A stretch of DNA of 64,000 nt from Solobacterium sp. (GTDB taxonomy: Bacteria > Bacillota_I > Bacilli_A > Erysipelotrichales > Erysipelotrichaceae): assembly GCA_024693325.1 (NCBI GenBank), contig JAILLA010000068.1, positions 1-64,000 of the forward strand. The letters run 5' to 3'. Made by a program: the position numbers and the translations under genes. Below the pieces are notes generated by a model. The model saw nothing but the letters and a program-made list of their open reading frames with translations, ran no database searches and was not told where the DNA came from. This document shows positions 9,418-17,235 of the stretch, one piece after another. The stretch's first letter is position 1. Each line of letters begins with the position of its first letter.

Positions 9418-10889
9418 CTTCCATGTACCATATTTCCGATCTGAAAAAGTTCAACAGATGTCCGCGTCTCTTCCTGCAGTCCCAGCAGGACGAAAAAATG
9501 CCGTTCTATTCCTATATCAGAATGGATGAAGCCGTATCTGACCTGGCAGCCAGGAAGCTCGGCGTCGAAAAACCGTTTGTCGGCGCGCTCGGCGATGATC
9601 CTTCCCTTGCCCTGGAGGCATTGAAGGACCATGACTGGCTGATGAAGGCAAGATTCGAATACGGCGGCCTGAGGATCAAAGCTCCGTTCATGCACAGGAA
9701 CGGCGATGCCTGGGAACTGTATTTCCTGTTCACAGGACTGTATCCGCACAACAATGACATGGAGCTCTACTGCGATACCGTATGGGTGCTCGAGCAGAAC
9801 GGGATCCGGTTGAGCGATGTTATGATCGTCCACCTGAATGAAGCGTATGTCCGGGAGGATGAGCTGGATATCGACCAGCTGTTTATCGTCAGCCGTTCTC
9901 TTTATAACTTCAACAACAATCCGACCATCCCGTTTTTTGAAGAGATCAGGAAACAGATGAAGGACCCGCAGGAAACGATAAGGAAAATGTCAGAGTGCAC
10001 AGCGGAAACACTGAGAGAACCTGTGCGCACCAATAAATGTGCCGGCAGACTGAAATGCCGCTATTATGACAGCTGCTTCCCGAATGAAGCAGAGGCGGAA
10101 GATGATTCCATCATGACGCTGATCGCCGCAAAACACCGTTATCAGATGGAGCAGGAAGGCCTGCTGTATCTGCGTGACGCGGATGTCGAGCGGATCGAAG
10201 GAAGCCCGCAGCAGTATGCCCAGATCCTGGCAGACCGCAGCGGCGGCCTGTTCGCGGATAAAATGGCGCTCCAGTCCTGGCTTGAAGGAACTGTTTACCC
10301 GGTATCCTTCCTGGACTTTGAATGGGAACGCTACGCGGTCCCTCCCTACAAAGGAATGAAGCCGTACCAGGTGCTTCCGTTTGAATACAGCCTTCATATC
10401 CTCCACGCGGACGGAACGGTCGACCACAAGGTATTCCTTTCGGTACATGATGACCGCAGGGAACTGACGGAATCACTGATCCGGGACGTTCCGGAACAGG
10501 GAACGATCATCGCCTATAACGCAGAAGGGGCGGAAAAGATCCGCATCAGCGAAATGGCGGAACAGTTCCCGGAATACGCGGATGTCCTTCTGGGTATGAA
10601 CGCCAGGATGAAGGATCTGCAGATCCCGTTCATATCAGGCATGATCTACGATGTCCGCATGCGCGGTTCCTGGACACTCAAGCAGATCATGTCCATGATG
10701 GAGGATCCCGGCTACAGCCAGCTCGAGATCCGTCAGGGAATGGACGCGGTATTCCAGTGGAGACAGCTTGACCGTGACGAAGACGTCAACAAGGATGAGA
10801 TCATAGACGATCTGAAGAAATACTGCGGCATGGACTCATGGGCCATGGTCGTGGTCTACAAATGGATCCGGAAATGCGCAGGACTGTGA
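9414..10889 (+). CDS. DUF2779 domain protein with Cas4-like N-terminus
   Basis: The 491-residue protein has a C-terminal DUF2779 region (SFLDFEWE near residue 299, then IIAYNAEGAEKIRI), which resembles an RNase H/exonuclease-like fold. Its N-terminal half starts with LKKFNRCPRLFLQ, like the first cysteine site of Cas4/RecB-type nucleases, and has CAGRLKCRYYDSC near residue 204, which could complete an iron-sulfur cluster. The family has no established role; a nucleic-acid enzyme is likely by inference. It overlaps rimO by 4 nt. Its terminator has been split by the IS30 element just downstream. Confidence 0.78.
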   Translation: MTSMYHISDLKKFNRCPRLFLQSQQDEKMPFYSYIRMDEAVSDLAARKLGVEKPFVGALGDDPSLALEALKDHDWLMKARFEYGGLRIKAPFMHRNGDAWELYFLFTGLYPHNNDMELYCDTVWVLEQNGIRLSDVMIVHLNEAYVREDELDIDQLFIVSRSLYNFNNNPTIPFFEEIRKQMKDPQETIRKMSECTAETLREPVRTNKCAGRLKCRYYDSCFPNEAEAEDDSIMTLIAAKHRYQMEQEGLLYLRDADVERIEGSPQQYAQILADRSGGLFADKMALQSWLEGTVYPVSFLDFEWERYAVPPYKGMKPYQVLPFEYSLHILHADGTVDHKVFLSVHDDRRELTESLIRDVPEQGTIIAYNAEGAEKIRISEMAEQFPEYADVLLGMNARMKDLQIPFISGMIYDVRMRGSWTLKQIMSMMEDPGYSQLEIRQGMDAVFQWRQLDRDEDVNKDEIIDDLKKYCGMDSWAMVVVYKWIRKCAGL

Positions 10890-10900
10890 TGTGACACAGT
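10879..10900 (+). terminator. Left remnant of a terminator split by the IS element
   Basis: The left arm CAGGACTGTG (10879-10888) and part of the right arm (CACAGT, 10895-10900) of a former 10-bp hairpin remain here. The full right arm CACAGTCCTG and its T tract are now at 12621-12635, beyond the insertion. Only a 6-bp stem without T tract is left after the DUF2779 gene. Confidence 0.8.
10888..10900 (+). repeat. 13-bp direct repeat (target duplication), left copy
   Basis: GATGTGACACAGT is identical to 12615-12627. It flanks the IS30 element and is read as its target site duplication. Confidence 0.85.
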
Positions 10901-12614
10901 GGTCGATTTCTAACGAAAGTCCCTTATCAGTGAAAGTCCCTTAAAAACACTGAAAATCAAAGAAGACCAAGTATTAAAGTATTCAAAAATGTGGTATTTA
11001 TTAGTTACAGAGCTGTGATTTGGCCGCGTTAAAGGTATTCTTTCGTCATATAAACGGAAGAATTTCTAGCGAAAGTCCTTGCGTATAGGGGAGATAAGTG
11101 CCGGCAAAATAATCAGCGAATGATAGGTGTTAGATTAACTTGATTCAGATTGAGGGACTGAAGCTTGTTAAGTTCAAACACCTTTTTTGATAATAGATCC
11201 TTTGATAAAGCTAATGGAGTTTTGAAGTTCAGATCTTTTCTGGGATAATTGTTAACATTATTCGAAACTGATCTGATGTCATTCCTTGTCAGTCGTGTCA
11301 TATCAGCGCCTTTAGGAATCATTTCACGGAAGTGCTCATGATTTTTTTCGCATTTCCCTTTCTGCTCACTATGGCGCGGATCACAGTAAAAGATGGAAAT
11401 CAGCTTTTCACCGGTATTGGGATCAGTCTCAAGATTAACAGGATCCTGAAATTCAGAACCATTGTCTGTAAGGATTACAGTAAATGTCTCGGAGAAACAT
11501 TTTGGGCCGAGATAAAGCTTAATACCATCCATTACACGCTGCACTTCGAGTGCAGTACGTGACTCGAGCAGGAAATACAGCTGCAGATTGGTTTTCCGGA
11601 ATAAAAGGGAGAGAACGCACTTGTCAGTGCCCTTCTTACCAATAACGGTATCCATCTCCCAGATATTGACTGTCGGACTCCACGTAAGCAGAGCGCTGCA
11701 GAAGTCCTCATACTTTCTTCCTTTAAGGAAATCGTAATTAATCGGTGTTGTTCTGGGAGAAGATCTGTCCTGTGGTGCATAACGAACAGCTCTCTTCAGA
11801 TCAATTGGCATAACAGCACCCATGTGTCGATGGTGGATATACCTGTAAGAAGTCGAAACTGATAAATCAAGACTATTCTCATGAATGATGACAGCAGGAG
11901 CTATTCCGCGGCTGACGCCATCTTGAAATGCCTCGATAATCGGTTTCATCTCGGCTTCTGATTTTTGCGGTCCGGTTTTCCATACACGGACATTGGAATC
12001 ACGCTCAGCCTGTGCGTGCTGAGCCTTGTAGAAATACTTTGGCAATTTGCATTTACCCAACTCAGAACAATTGGAACAGACAAAGGGAAACCGATCCAGT
12101 TTCTCACAGTGAGGGTCGCTGGCAAACTGTGAACACAGATCATTGCAGTTGTTAAAACGACAGAATTTGCATAGACCGGTTATACAGTGAGTACATAACC
12201 GTACTATCACACAACTATTCTGCCTGCCGCATTTGTTTCTTTGGTTGGCGCGCAGAAAAATACATCTGTGTCCTTTGATTTCATATCGTATTGTTTTTCC
12301 GTCTCTGTCCAGTGTTTGGGTGATCTGTTTTAGTGTAACACCAGGTACATTCAACTGATTTTCGATAATTACACGATCATCAAAGGTCATCTGTTTATAT
12401 GCACGGGCACTCATAAATGTTCACTCCTTTCAGTTACTCCCGGCACATATCTCTGTCTGAATCATATACATACAAAGCATCATCGTAAATTGCTTTATCG
12501 CTGCATTATACCCTGCATATTTTTCTTCTATGTTCAAATTCCCCATGAATTATCGTAAACAGGGACTTTCACTGAGAATAAAGTCGAAAGAGGGACTTTC
12601 AAAAATAATCGACG
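10901..12614. mobile_element. IS30-family insertion sequence, about 1.7 kb
   Basis: A complete-looking element. Its ends share GTCGATT (inverted) plus, 6 nt further in, GAAAGTCCCT. Extra copies of GAAAGTCC lie at 10932-10942 and 11071-11080, and inverted at 12561-12570 and 12591-12600; these may be transposase binding sites. One transposase gene fills most of the minus strand. The flanks are a 13-bp direct repeat that is part of a terminator hairpin. IS30 elements usually duplicate 2-3 bp, but IS1630 of Mycoplasma fermentans is known to target and duplicate inverted repeats over longer lengths, which matches this case. The outermost base at each end is uncertain. Confidence 0.85.
11113..12414 (-). 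CDS. IS30-family transposase
   Basis: The 433-residue protein has an N-terminal helix-turn-helix region (MTFDDRVIIENQL..., VTLKQITQTL). It then has an unusually Cys-rich segment (about residues 61-130, many CxxC pairs) that could bind zinc. A DDE catalytic domain ends it: Asp255 in WEMDTVIG, Asp317 in LTDNGSEF and Glu356 in KGKCEKNHEH, with the IS30 feature CDPRHSEQKG. AAGGAG lies 9 nt before the ATG. The frame is intact, so the element could still be active. Base composition is more AT-rich than the neighbouring genes, in line with acquisition. Confidence 0.9.
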   Translation of the reverse strand: MSARAYKQMTFDDRVIIENQLNVPGVTLKQITQTLDRDGKTIRYEIKGHRCIFLRANQRNKCGRQNSCVIVRLCTHCITGLCKFCRFNNCNDLCSQFASDPHCEKLDRFPFVCSNCSELGKCKLPKYFYKAQHAQAERDSNVRVWKTGPQKSEAEMKPIIEAFQDGVSRGIAPAVIIHENSLDLSVSTSYRYIHHRHMGAVMPIDLKRAVRYAPQDRSSPRTTPINYDFLKGRKYEDFCSALLTWSPTVNIWEMDTVIGKKGTDKCVLSLLFRKTNLQLYFLLESRTALEVQRVMDGIKLYLGPKCFSETFTVILTDNGSEFQDPVNLETDPNTGEKLISIFYCDPRHSEQKGKCEKNHEHFREMIPKGADMTRLTRNDIRSVSNNVNNYPRKDLNFKTPLALSKDLLSKKVFELNKLQSLNLNQVNLTPIIR

Positions 12615-12627
12615 GATGTGACACAGT
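12615..12627 (+). repeat. 13-bp direct repeat (target duplication), right copy
   Basis: GATGTGACACAGT, identical to 10888-10900. It runs into CCTG and TTTTTG, the lost 3' arm and T tract of the DUF2779 terminator. Confidence 0.85.
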
Positions 12628-12670
12628 CCTGTTTTTGTATACGCAAAAAGAGTATAACCGTTTGAAATTA

Positions 12671-12679
12671 TGGTATACT
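12671..12679 (+). promoter_or_regulatory. Extended -10 promoter of hpf
   Basis: TGGTATACT (TG-G-TATACT) lies about 120 nt before hpf, giving a leader of roughly 110 nt. The palindrome GGTAC-GTG-GTACC (12693-12705) falls just after the expected start and could be an operator or leader hairpin. Confidence 0.5.
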
Positions 12680-12798
12680 GAAATCAGTTAATGGTACGTG
12701 GTACCGCTTGTGAAATATCATAGAAACAGGTGATCGAAATGCGCATGCTTTTGATGTAAAGAAAAACAATTATATCCGATAGAAAGAGAGGAACAATT

Positions 12799-13323
12799 AT
12801 GCGTTTTGAGATTATTGGAAAAAACATTACAATTACCGATTTGATGCGCAGCAAAATTGAGAAGAAACTTTCCGCTCTGGAAAAGTATCTGCTGATCGAT
12901 TCGGACACGAAGGCAAGAGTTGTCGCAAGGGTGTATCCGAGTTCACAGAAGATCGAAGTTACGATCCCGACAAAAGTCGGTATCCTGCGTTCAGAAGTCA
13001 ATCATGAAGATCTGTATGCGGCGATCGATATCGCGGTCGACAAACTGGAAGACCAGCTGCGCAGACAGAAGACAAGGCTGAACAGAAGACATCGTGAATC
13101 GCTTGCTGAAGCATTCCTGGAGGAAGCTGCGGAAGCTGAAGAAAAGATCGTTCCGGTCAAGACAAAGACCATCCAGGCAACGAAGCTTGATCTGGATGAA
13201 GCGATCATGCAGATGGAACTGAGCGGCCATGACTTCTATATCTACACCGATGAGGAAACAGACAGGATCTCTGTCGTATACCTGCGTAATGACGGTGACT
13301 ACGGAGTAATTGAAGTGGAATAA
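12799..13323 (+). CDS. hpf: Ribosome hibernation promoting factor, long form
   Basis: The 174-residue protein has the N-terminal HPF/YfiA ribosome-binding domain (MRFEIIGKNITITD... through about residue 100), a charged linker, and the C-terminal dimerisation domain (KLDLDEAIMQMELSGHDFY). This two-domain form drives 100S ribosome dimer formation in stationary phase in Bacillota. A good GAGAGGAA ribosome binding site precedes the ATG. It has its own promoter and terminator. Confidence 0.93.
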   Translation: MRFEIIGKNITITDLMRSKIEKKLSALEKYLLIDSDTKARVVARVYPSSQKIEVTIPTKVGILRSEVNHEDLYAAIDIAVDKLEDQLRRQKTRLNRRHRESLAEAFLEEAAEAEEKIVPVKTKTIQATKLDLDEAIMQMELSGHDFYIYTDEETDRISVVYLRNDGDYGVIEVE

Positions 13324-13341
13324 ATGCATAAGACATACAGG

Positions 13342-13367
13342 CTGTACCCGCAAGGGTACAGTTTTTT
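13342..13367 (+). terminator. Rho-independent terminator after hpf
   Basis: Stem CTGTACCC / GGGTACAG with loop GCAA, followed by six T. Confidence 0.92.
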
Positions 13368-13404
13368 AAATGCTGTGCTGCAGGTGATCAGGATACCCGG
13401 AAAC

Positions 13405-13413
13405 TGCTATAAT
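13405..13413 (+). promoter_or_regulatory. Extended -10 promoter (TGCTATAAT)
   Basis: A perfect extended -10 element 24 nt before the FAD-protein gene. No convincing -35. Confidence 0.65.
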
Positions 13414-13436
13414 GAATAGTGGCTTTCAGGAGAGAC

Positions 13437-14813
13437 ATGAAGATGAAATATGATGTAATGATCATCGGGGCAGGTCCCGGCGGGATCTACTCGGCATATG
13501 AACTGATCAGGAACAGACCTGATCTGAAGATCGCGGTACTGGAGTCCGGACATAAACTGGAAAACAGGCACTGCCCGATCGACGGTGAGAAGATCACCGG
13601 CTGCATTAACTGCAAAAGCTGCGCGATCATGAACGGCTTTGGCGGAGCAGGAGCTTTCTCAGACGGAAAATACAATATTACGAATGATTTCGGCGGTACC
13701 CTGTATGAGTTCATCGGCAGGGACACGGCCATCGATCTGATGAATTACGTGGACAGGATCAACCTCGAACACGGCGGCGAAGGAACAAAGCTGTATACGA
13801 CAGCAGGCAGTGAATTCAAAAAGATCTGCATGCAGAACAAACTGACGCTGCTCGAAGCATCCGTCAGGCATCTGGGAACGGACATCAACTACAAGGTGCT
13901 GGAAAACCTGTACCGTGAGATGGAACCGCACGCAGACTTCTTCTTCGATACCCCCGTCAGACATGTCAGGGTGATCGACGGCGGATATGAAGCAGTTCTT
14001 GACAAAGGCAGCGTCACGGCAGACAGATGCATCGTATCTGTCGGCAGGAGCGGATCCAAATGGATGGAACAGATCTGCCGTGAGCTCGGGATCAAAACGA
14101 AGTCCAACCGTGTGGACATCGGCGTCAGGGTAGAGATCCCGGCAGTGATCTTCTCACACCTGACCGACCAGCTGTATGAGTCCAAGATCGTATACAGAAC
14201 AGAGAAATTCGAAGACAATGTCCGTACGTTCTGCATGAATCCCCATGGGATCGTCGTCAATGAAAACACAAACGGCATTGTGACCGTCAACGGACACAGC
14301 TTTGAAGCAGAAGACAAAAAGACGGACAACACGAACTTTGCGCTGCTGGTCTCAAAGAACTTCACGGAACCGTTCAATGATTCCAACGGATACGGTGAAT
14401 CCATCGCCAGACTGTCCAATATGCTTGGAGGAGGCGTGATCGTCCAGAGATTCGGCGACCTGGAACGCGGCAGACGTTCTACGGTAAAGCGGATCGAAGA
14501 AGGACATGTACGCCCGACACTCAACGCAACACCAGGCGATCTGAGCCTTGTGCTTCCCAAGAGGATCCTGGACGGCATCATCGAGATGATCTACGCCCTG
14601 GACAAGATCGCTCCCGGCACTGCCAATGACGATACGCTTCTGTACGGGGTAGAGGTCAAGTTCTACAATATGGAAGTCAAGCTGAAAAAGAACATGGAGA
14701 CCAAATATCCCGGACTGTATATGATCGGCGACGGAAGCGGTGTAACGCATTCGCTCTCGCACGCTTCGGCAAGCGGCGTCTTTGTAGCACGGGACATCCT
14801 GAAGTCCATATGA
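13437..14813 (+). CDS. FAD-dependent dehydrogenase family protein (COG2509-like)
   Basis: The 458-residue protein starts with a Rossmann FAD-binding motif (IIGAGPGGIYSAYE), has a cysteine pair in GCINCKSCAIMNGFGGAG, and ends with an FAD-contact segment (MIGDGSGVTHSLSHASASG). It belongs to a family of uncharacterised NAD(P)/FAD-dependent oxidoreductases; the substrate is unknown. AGGAG lies 4 nt before the ATG at 13437; the ATG at 13443 is also possible. It overlaps the phosphatase gene by 4 nt (ATGA-type). Confidence 0.85.
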   Translation: MKMKYDVMIIGAGPGGIYSAYELIRNRPDLKIAVLESGHKLENRHCPIDGEKITGCINCKSCAIMNGFGGAGAFSDGKYNITNDFGGTLYEFIGRDTAIDLMNYVDRINLEHGGEGTKLYTTAGSEFKKICMQNKLTLLEASVRHLGTDINYKVLENLYREMEPHADFFFDTPVRHVRVIDGGYEAVLDKGSVTADRCIVSVGRSGSKWMEQICRELGIKTKSNRVDIGVRVEIPAVIFSHLTDQLYESKIVYRTEKFEDNVRTFCMNPHGIVVNENTNGIVTVNGHSFEAEDKKTDNTNFALLVSKNFTEPFNDSNGYGESIARLSNMLGGGVIVQRFGDLERGRRSTVKRIEEGHVRPTLNATPGDLSLVLPKRILDGIIEMIYALDKIAPGTANDDTLLYGVEVKFYNMEVKLKKNMETKYPGLYMIGDGSGVTHSLSHASASGVFVARDILKSI

Positions 14814-15403
14814 GGGTGTATATACTCAGGCACGGGCAGACCGATCAGAATAAAGAAAAGCTGCTCCAGGGCCGCAGTAATCTTCCAATGAATGAGGCAG
14901 GCCTGCATCAGGCAGAGGAAGCAGGGGCGTATTTCAAAGCTGCCGGGATCCGATTTGACAGGGTATATTCCAGTCCGCTGCAAAGGGCTGTACAGACTGC
15001 CGAGCTGGCAGCACCCGGACATGAAATCCTGAAGGATGACAGGCTTCTGGAAATGGATTACGGTCCGTATGAAGGAAGTTCACTGGAATCCCCGGCACCG
15101 GAGATCATTGAATTCTTCCGGGACTTTGTGCACAATCCTGCCCCTGCCGGTATGGAGAGCCTTGCCTCGGTCACAGAACGTCTTGGATCATTCCTGGATG
15201 AACTGGCTGAAACATGCGGCACATCTGAGAACGTCCTGATATCGACACATGCGATCGCCATGAAAGGGGCACTGGAATACCTGATGCCCGAATCAAAGGG
15301 AAGCTGGTGGTCGACATATATCGGAAACTGTGCTGTTTATATGACGGAATACAAAAACGGCGCATATTCTGAGCCACAGGAGATCAAAATGAAAACGCGG
15401 TGA
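14810..15403 (+). CDS. Histidine phosphatase family protein
   Basis: The 197-residue protein has the phosphohistidine motif LRHGQTDQN near residue 6, the SSPLQRAVQTAE segment, an acidic catalytic Glu region (LLEMDYGPYEG) and the second His in STHAIAMKG. It is a cytoplasmic phosphoglycerate-mutase-like phosphatase of unknown substrate. It is translationally coupled to the FAD protein. Confidence 0.85.
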   Translation: MRVYILRHGQTDQNKEKLLQGRSNLPMNEAGLHQAEEAGAYFKAAGIRFDRVYSSPLQRAVQTAELAAPGHEILKDDRLLEMDYGPYEGSSLESPAPEIIEFFRDFVHNPAPAGMESLASVTERLGSFLDELAETCGTSENVLISTHAIAMKGALEYLMPESKGSWWSTYIGNCAVYMTEYKNGAYSEPQEIKMKTR

Positions 15404-15419
15404 GCTGACCGCGTTTTTT
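15394..15419. terminator. Bidirectional terminator between convergent genes
   Basis: Stem AACGCGGT / ACCGCGTT with loop GAGCTG, with T on the plus-strand 3' side and A on the 5' side. It can serve both the phosphatase gene and the minus-strand membrane-protein gene. The phosphatase stop codon lies within it. Confidence 0.85.
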
Positions 15420-16084
15420 CATGCAAAGATCGTCACGTACTGGAGAACCAGCATAATGATCGTAAATGATATGATGCCGGGAATAAATGAATGGGACTGG
15501 TTGTACAGATATGACATGGTGCAGATCAGCAGTACATTGTACAGGTACGTTCTGACCAGCAGCCCGAGATCACCGAACGGTACGAAGACCACTGTATACA
15601 GGATCCCAAACAGGAACCCTGACGCAAGGATGATCAATGCTTCCCGGTCACGGATGTCCAGATGATCCGTCAGACATTTGAAACTGATATTGACGATGAA
15701 TCCGAGGACAAGACTGTATGCCAGCATGACCGCCGGCGCGGAGAACAGATAATTGTTCACCGTAGCCGCGTCAGGCAGCGGGATATATCCCTTCAGGAAC
15801 GTCTGATTGACCCAGGTCAGGACAGCGATCATAATTGTCCCGACGATCGTATAGATCAATGCGTCCTTCGGATTGGCCTTTGCCCGGTTGTAATGGATAC
15901 CGAACAGGTTCCAGTCATATATGATCAGTATCAGTCCCGTCAGATTCAGGGTGAATGTCATGGCTGCTGTCTCATTTCCGGCGATCATCAGGACAAGCCT
16001 GTAGATGACCGGTATCATGCAGAAAACAAGCAGTGATATAACGATCCGTTTCATTGAAAGTGATGACTGATATTTAACGCGCAT
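15419..16084 (-). CDS. Integral membrane protein, possibly CPBP-like
   Basis: The 221-residue protein is mostly hydrophobic, with about six to seven predicted membrane segments. The segment YNVLLICTMSYLYNQSHSF resembles the second conserved motif of the CPBP intramembrane protease-like family, but the Glu-Glu-x3-Arg motif of active members is not visible, so any relation may be to an inactive branch. AAAGAGG lies 5 nt before the ATG. Function unknown. Confidence 0.65.
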   Translation of the reverse strand: MRVKYQSSLSMKRIVISLLVFCMIPVIYRLVLMIAGNETAAMTFTLNLTGLILIIYDWNLFGIHYNRAKANPKDALIYTIVGTIMIAVLTWVNQTFLKGYIPLPDAATVNNYLFSAPAVMLAYSLVLGFIVNISFKCLTDHLDIRDREALIILASGFLFGILYTVVFVPFGDLGLLVRTYLYNVLLICTMSYLYNQSHSFIPGIISFTIIMLVLQYVTIFA

Positions 16085-16287
16085 GAATACCTCTTTTTCC
16101 GAACCTGACGTATCCGCAGGTTACTGAATAATGATACTGGAAGCCGGTCCGATGCGCAAGTTCTGACAGACGGTCCGTCTATTTTTTCGGTACCGCGCAA
16201 ATATCGCCCCTTTATTTACGGCAGTACCGAAGTCCGGTTTTTTTGCGTCAGCGTATATGAAATACTGCGGTCGGGAGGTGTCATACG

Positions 16288-16638
16288 ATGGCAGCAGAAC
16301 GTAACGCATCAAACGACAGGGATTATTCAAAAGAGCAGTATGAACTGATCGCCGGATATGTCGGAAAAACATACCAGAGATCGAAAAACAGGATGGAACT
16401 GGACCGCAGCGCTGACATGATCAGCGAACCGGACAGCACATATGCGGACGACGCGAAACTGGTCTATTATGTAGACCGCTGTCTGCTGGAATGCGACCGC
16501 ACAGCACAGCTGATCATCCGCAGGGAATTTCTTGAGGAAAGCGAACATAAATGGTACGAGCAGTATTTCTCAAGAAGTACGTTTTACCGTCTGAAAGCAG
16601 ATGCCGTGAAGCAGTTTGTTGACTGCCTGAATCTCTGA
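16288..16638 (+). CDS. Small protein, sigma-like/ArpU-like or MG284/MPN403-like
   Basis: The 116-residue protein is charged and helical, with no membrane segment. Its C-terminal part, FLEESEHKWYEQYFSRSTFY followed by a Lys-rich helix, looks like a helix-turn-helix of the sort found in ArpU/sigma-region-4-type regulators. The overall size also recalls the MG284/MPN403 family of Mollicutes and Erysipelotrichia. Both are suggestions only. A GGGAGGTG ribosome binding site lies about 10 nt before the ATG. Confidence 0.6.
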   Translation: MAAERNASNDRDYSKEQYELIAGYVGKTYQRSKNRMELDRSADMISEPDSTYADDAKLVYYVDRCLLECDRTAQLIIRREFLEESEHKWYEQYFSRSTFYRLKADAVKQFVDCLNL

Positions 16639-16999
16639 AGGGTCACTGTCCGGCAGGACCCTCATGGCACTGATCTCAGTCAAAGATCACGTCCCGATAA
16701 ATGGTCCGGAAAACTTCGGTGCTGCATGGATCAGCAGTCTGCTCTTCATGCAGTACCGAAGCCCTGTTTCATGCATTGATATTCTGCCGGCATTGAATTA
16801 TACAGACCGGCTTCTGCCGCAGTCTGACGGAAAACACAGCAGTTCTTCCGTCAAAAAATGTGGGAGGAAAGCCCTGCAGAACCGATATTGCGGATACATT
16901 TCAATGACTTCTGAACACCTGCGCAAAGCGGAGGACGAGGGGCAATTCGTTCATTGCCTAGATCACAGATTGATGTTAGTATTATTACAAGGAGTGCCT
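16639..16999. other. 361-bp gap upstream of acpP with several hairpins
   Basis: No convincing gene lies here. The gap holds a 15-bp stem (16714-16728 with 16747-16761; CTTCGGTGCTGCATG, one G-U pair), an interrupted stem around 16804-16825 (CAGACCGGC / GCCGcaGTCTG) and a stem TGACGGAA / TTCCGTCA with a following A-run near 16824-16857. A GGCAAT / ATTGCC hairpin near 16941-16958 completes the set. It could be a structured leader of acpP-ptsI or an independent small RNA. It does not match RNase P, tmRNA or SRP RNA by eye. Confidence 0.4.
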
Positions 17000-17233
17000 A
17001 TGGATCATCTGTCTGAACTGGTACAATTGCTGAAAAATTTCAAACCGGAACTGAACGGTTCCGACATGACAGCTTCTTTCACAGAATTGGGAATGGATTC
17101 ATATGATGTGGTGGATTTTATCATGTCGGTCGAGAAACATTTCAACATTGCGGTCGACGACAGTCAGGTCATGGCACTGGAGAGCATAATCGATGTAAAA
17201 AATATCATCGATCAGTATAACAAGGAGGATTGA
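17000..17233 (+). CDS. acpP: Acyl carrier protein
   Basis: A 77-residue acidic protein with the phosphopantetheine site LGMDSYDVVDF; the attachment residue is Ser34. It carries acyl chains in fatty-acid synthesis or a related process. The start at 17000 follows AAGGAG with 7 nt spacing and gives the usual ACP length. The same frame extends upstream to 16664, but that part is not protein-like. The ptsI ribosome binding site lies within its last codons, so the two are coupled. Confidence 0.88.
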   Translation: MDHLSELVQLLKNFKPELNGSDMTASFTELGMDSYDVVDFIMSVEKHFNIAVDDSQVMALESIIDVKNIIDQYNKED

Positions 17234-17235
17234 AA

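Noticed and set aside
10915-11080. CRISPR-like array from repeated GAAAGTCC motifs
   Set aside because: The repeats are only about 8-10 bp, irregularly spaced and in both orientations; they are IS end motifs.
12690-12712. GGTACGTGGTACCGC resembling a T-box core
   Set aside because: There is no stem I, no antiterminator context and no terminator; the downstream gene is hpf, not a T-box target.
16861-16880. GGAGGAAAGCCC resembling the RNase P RNA core
   Set aside because: None of the other conserved RNase P RNA segments are nearby on either strand.
16664-16999. In-frame upstream extension of acpP (would give a 189-residue protein)
   Set aside because: The extra part is not protein-like, has no ribosome binding site, and the ATG at 17000 gives the normal ACP length with a good Shine-Dalgarno sequence.
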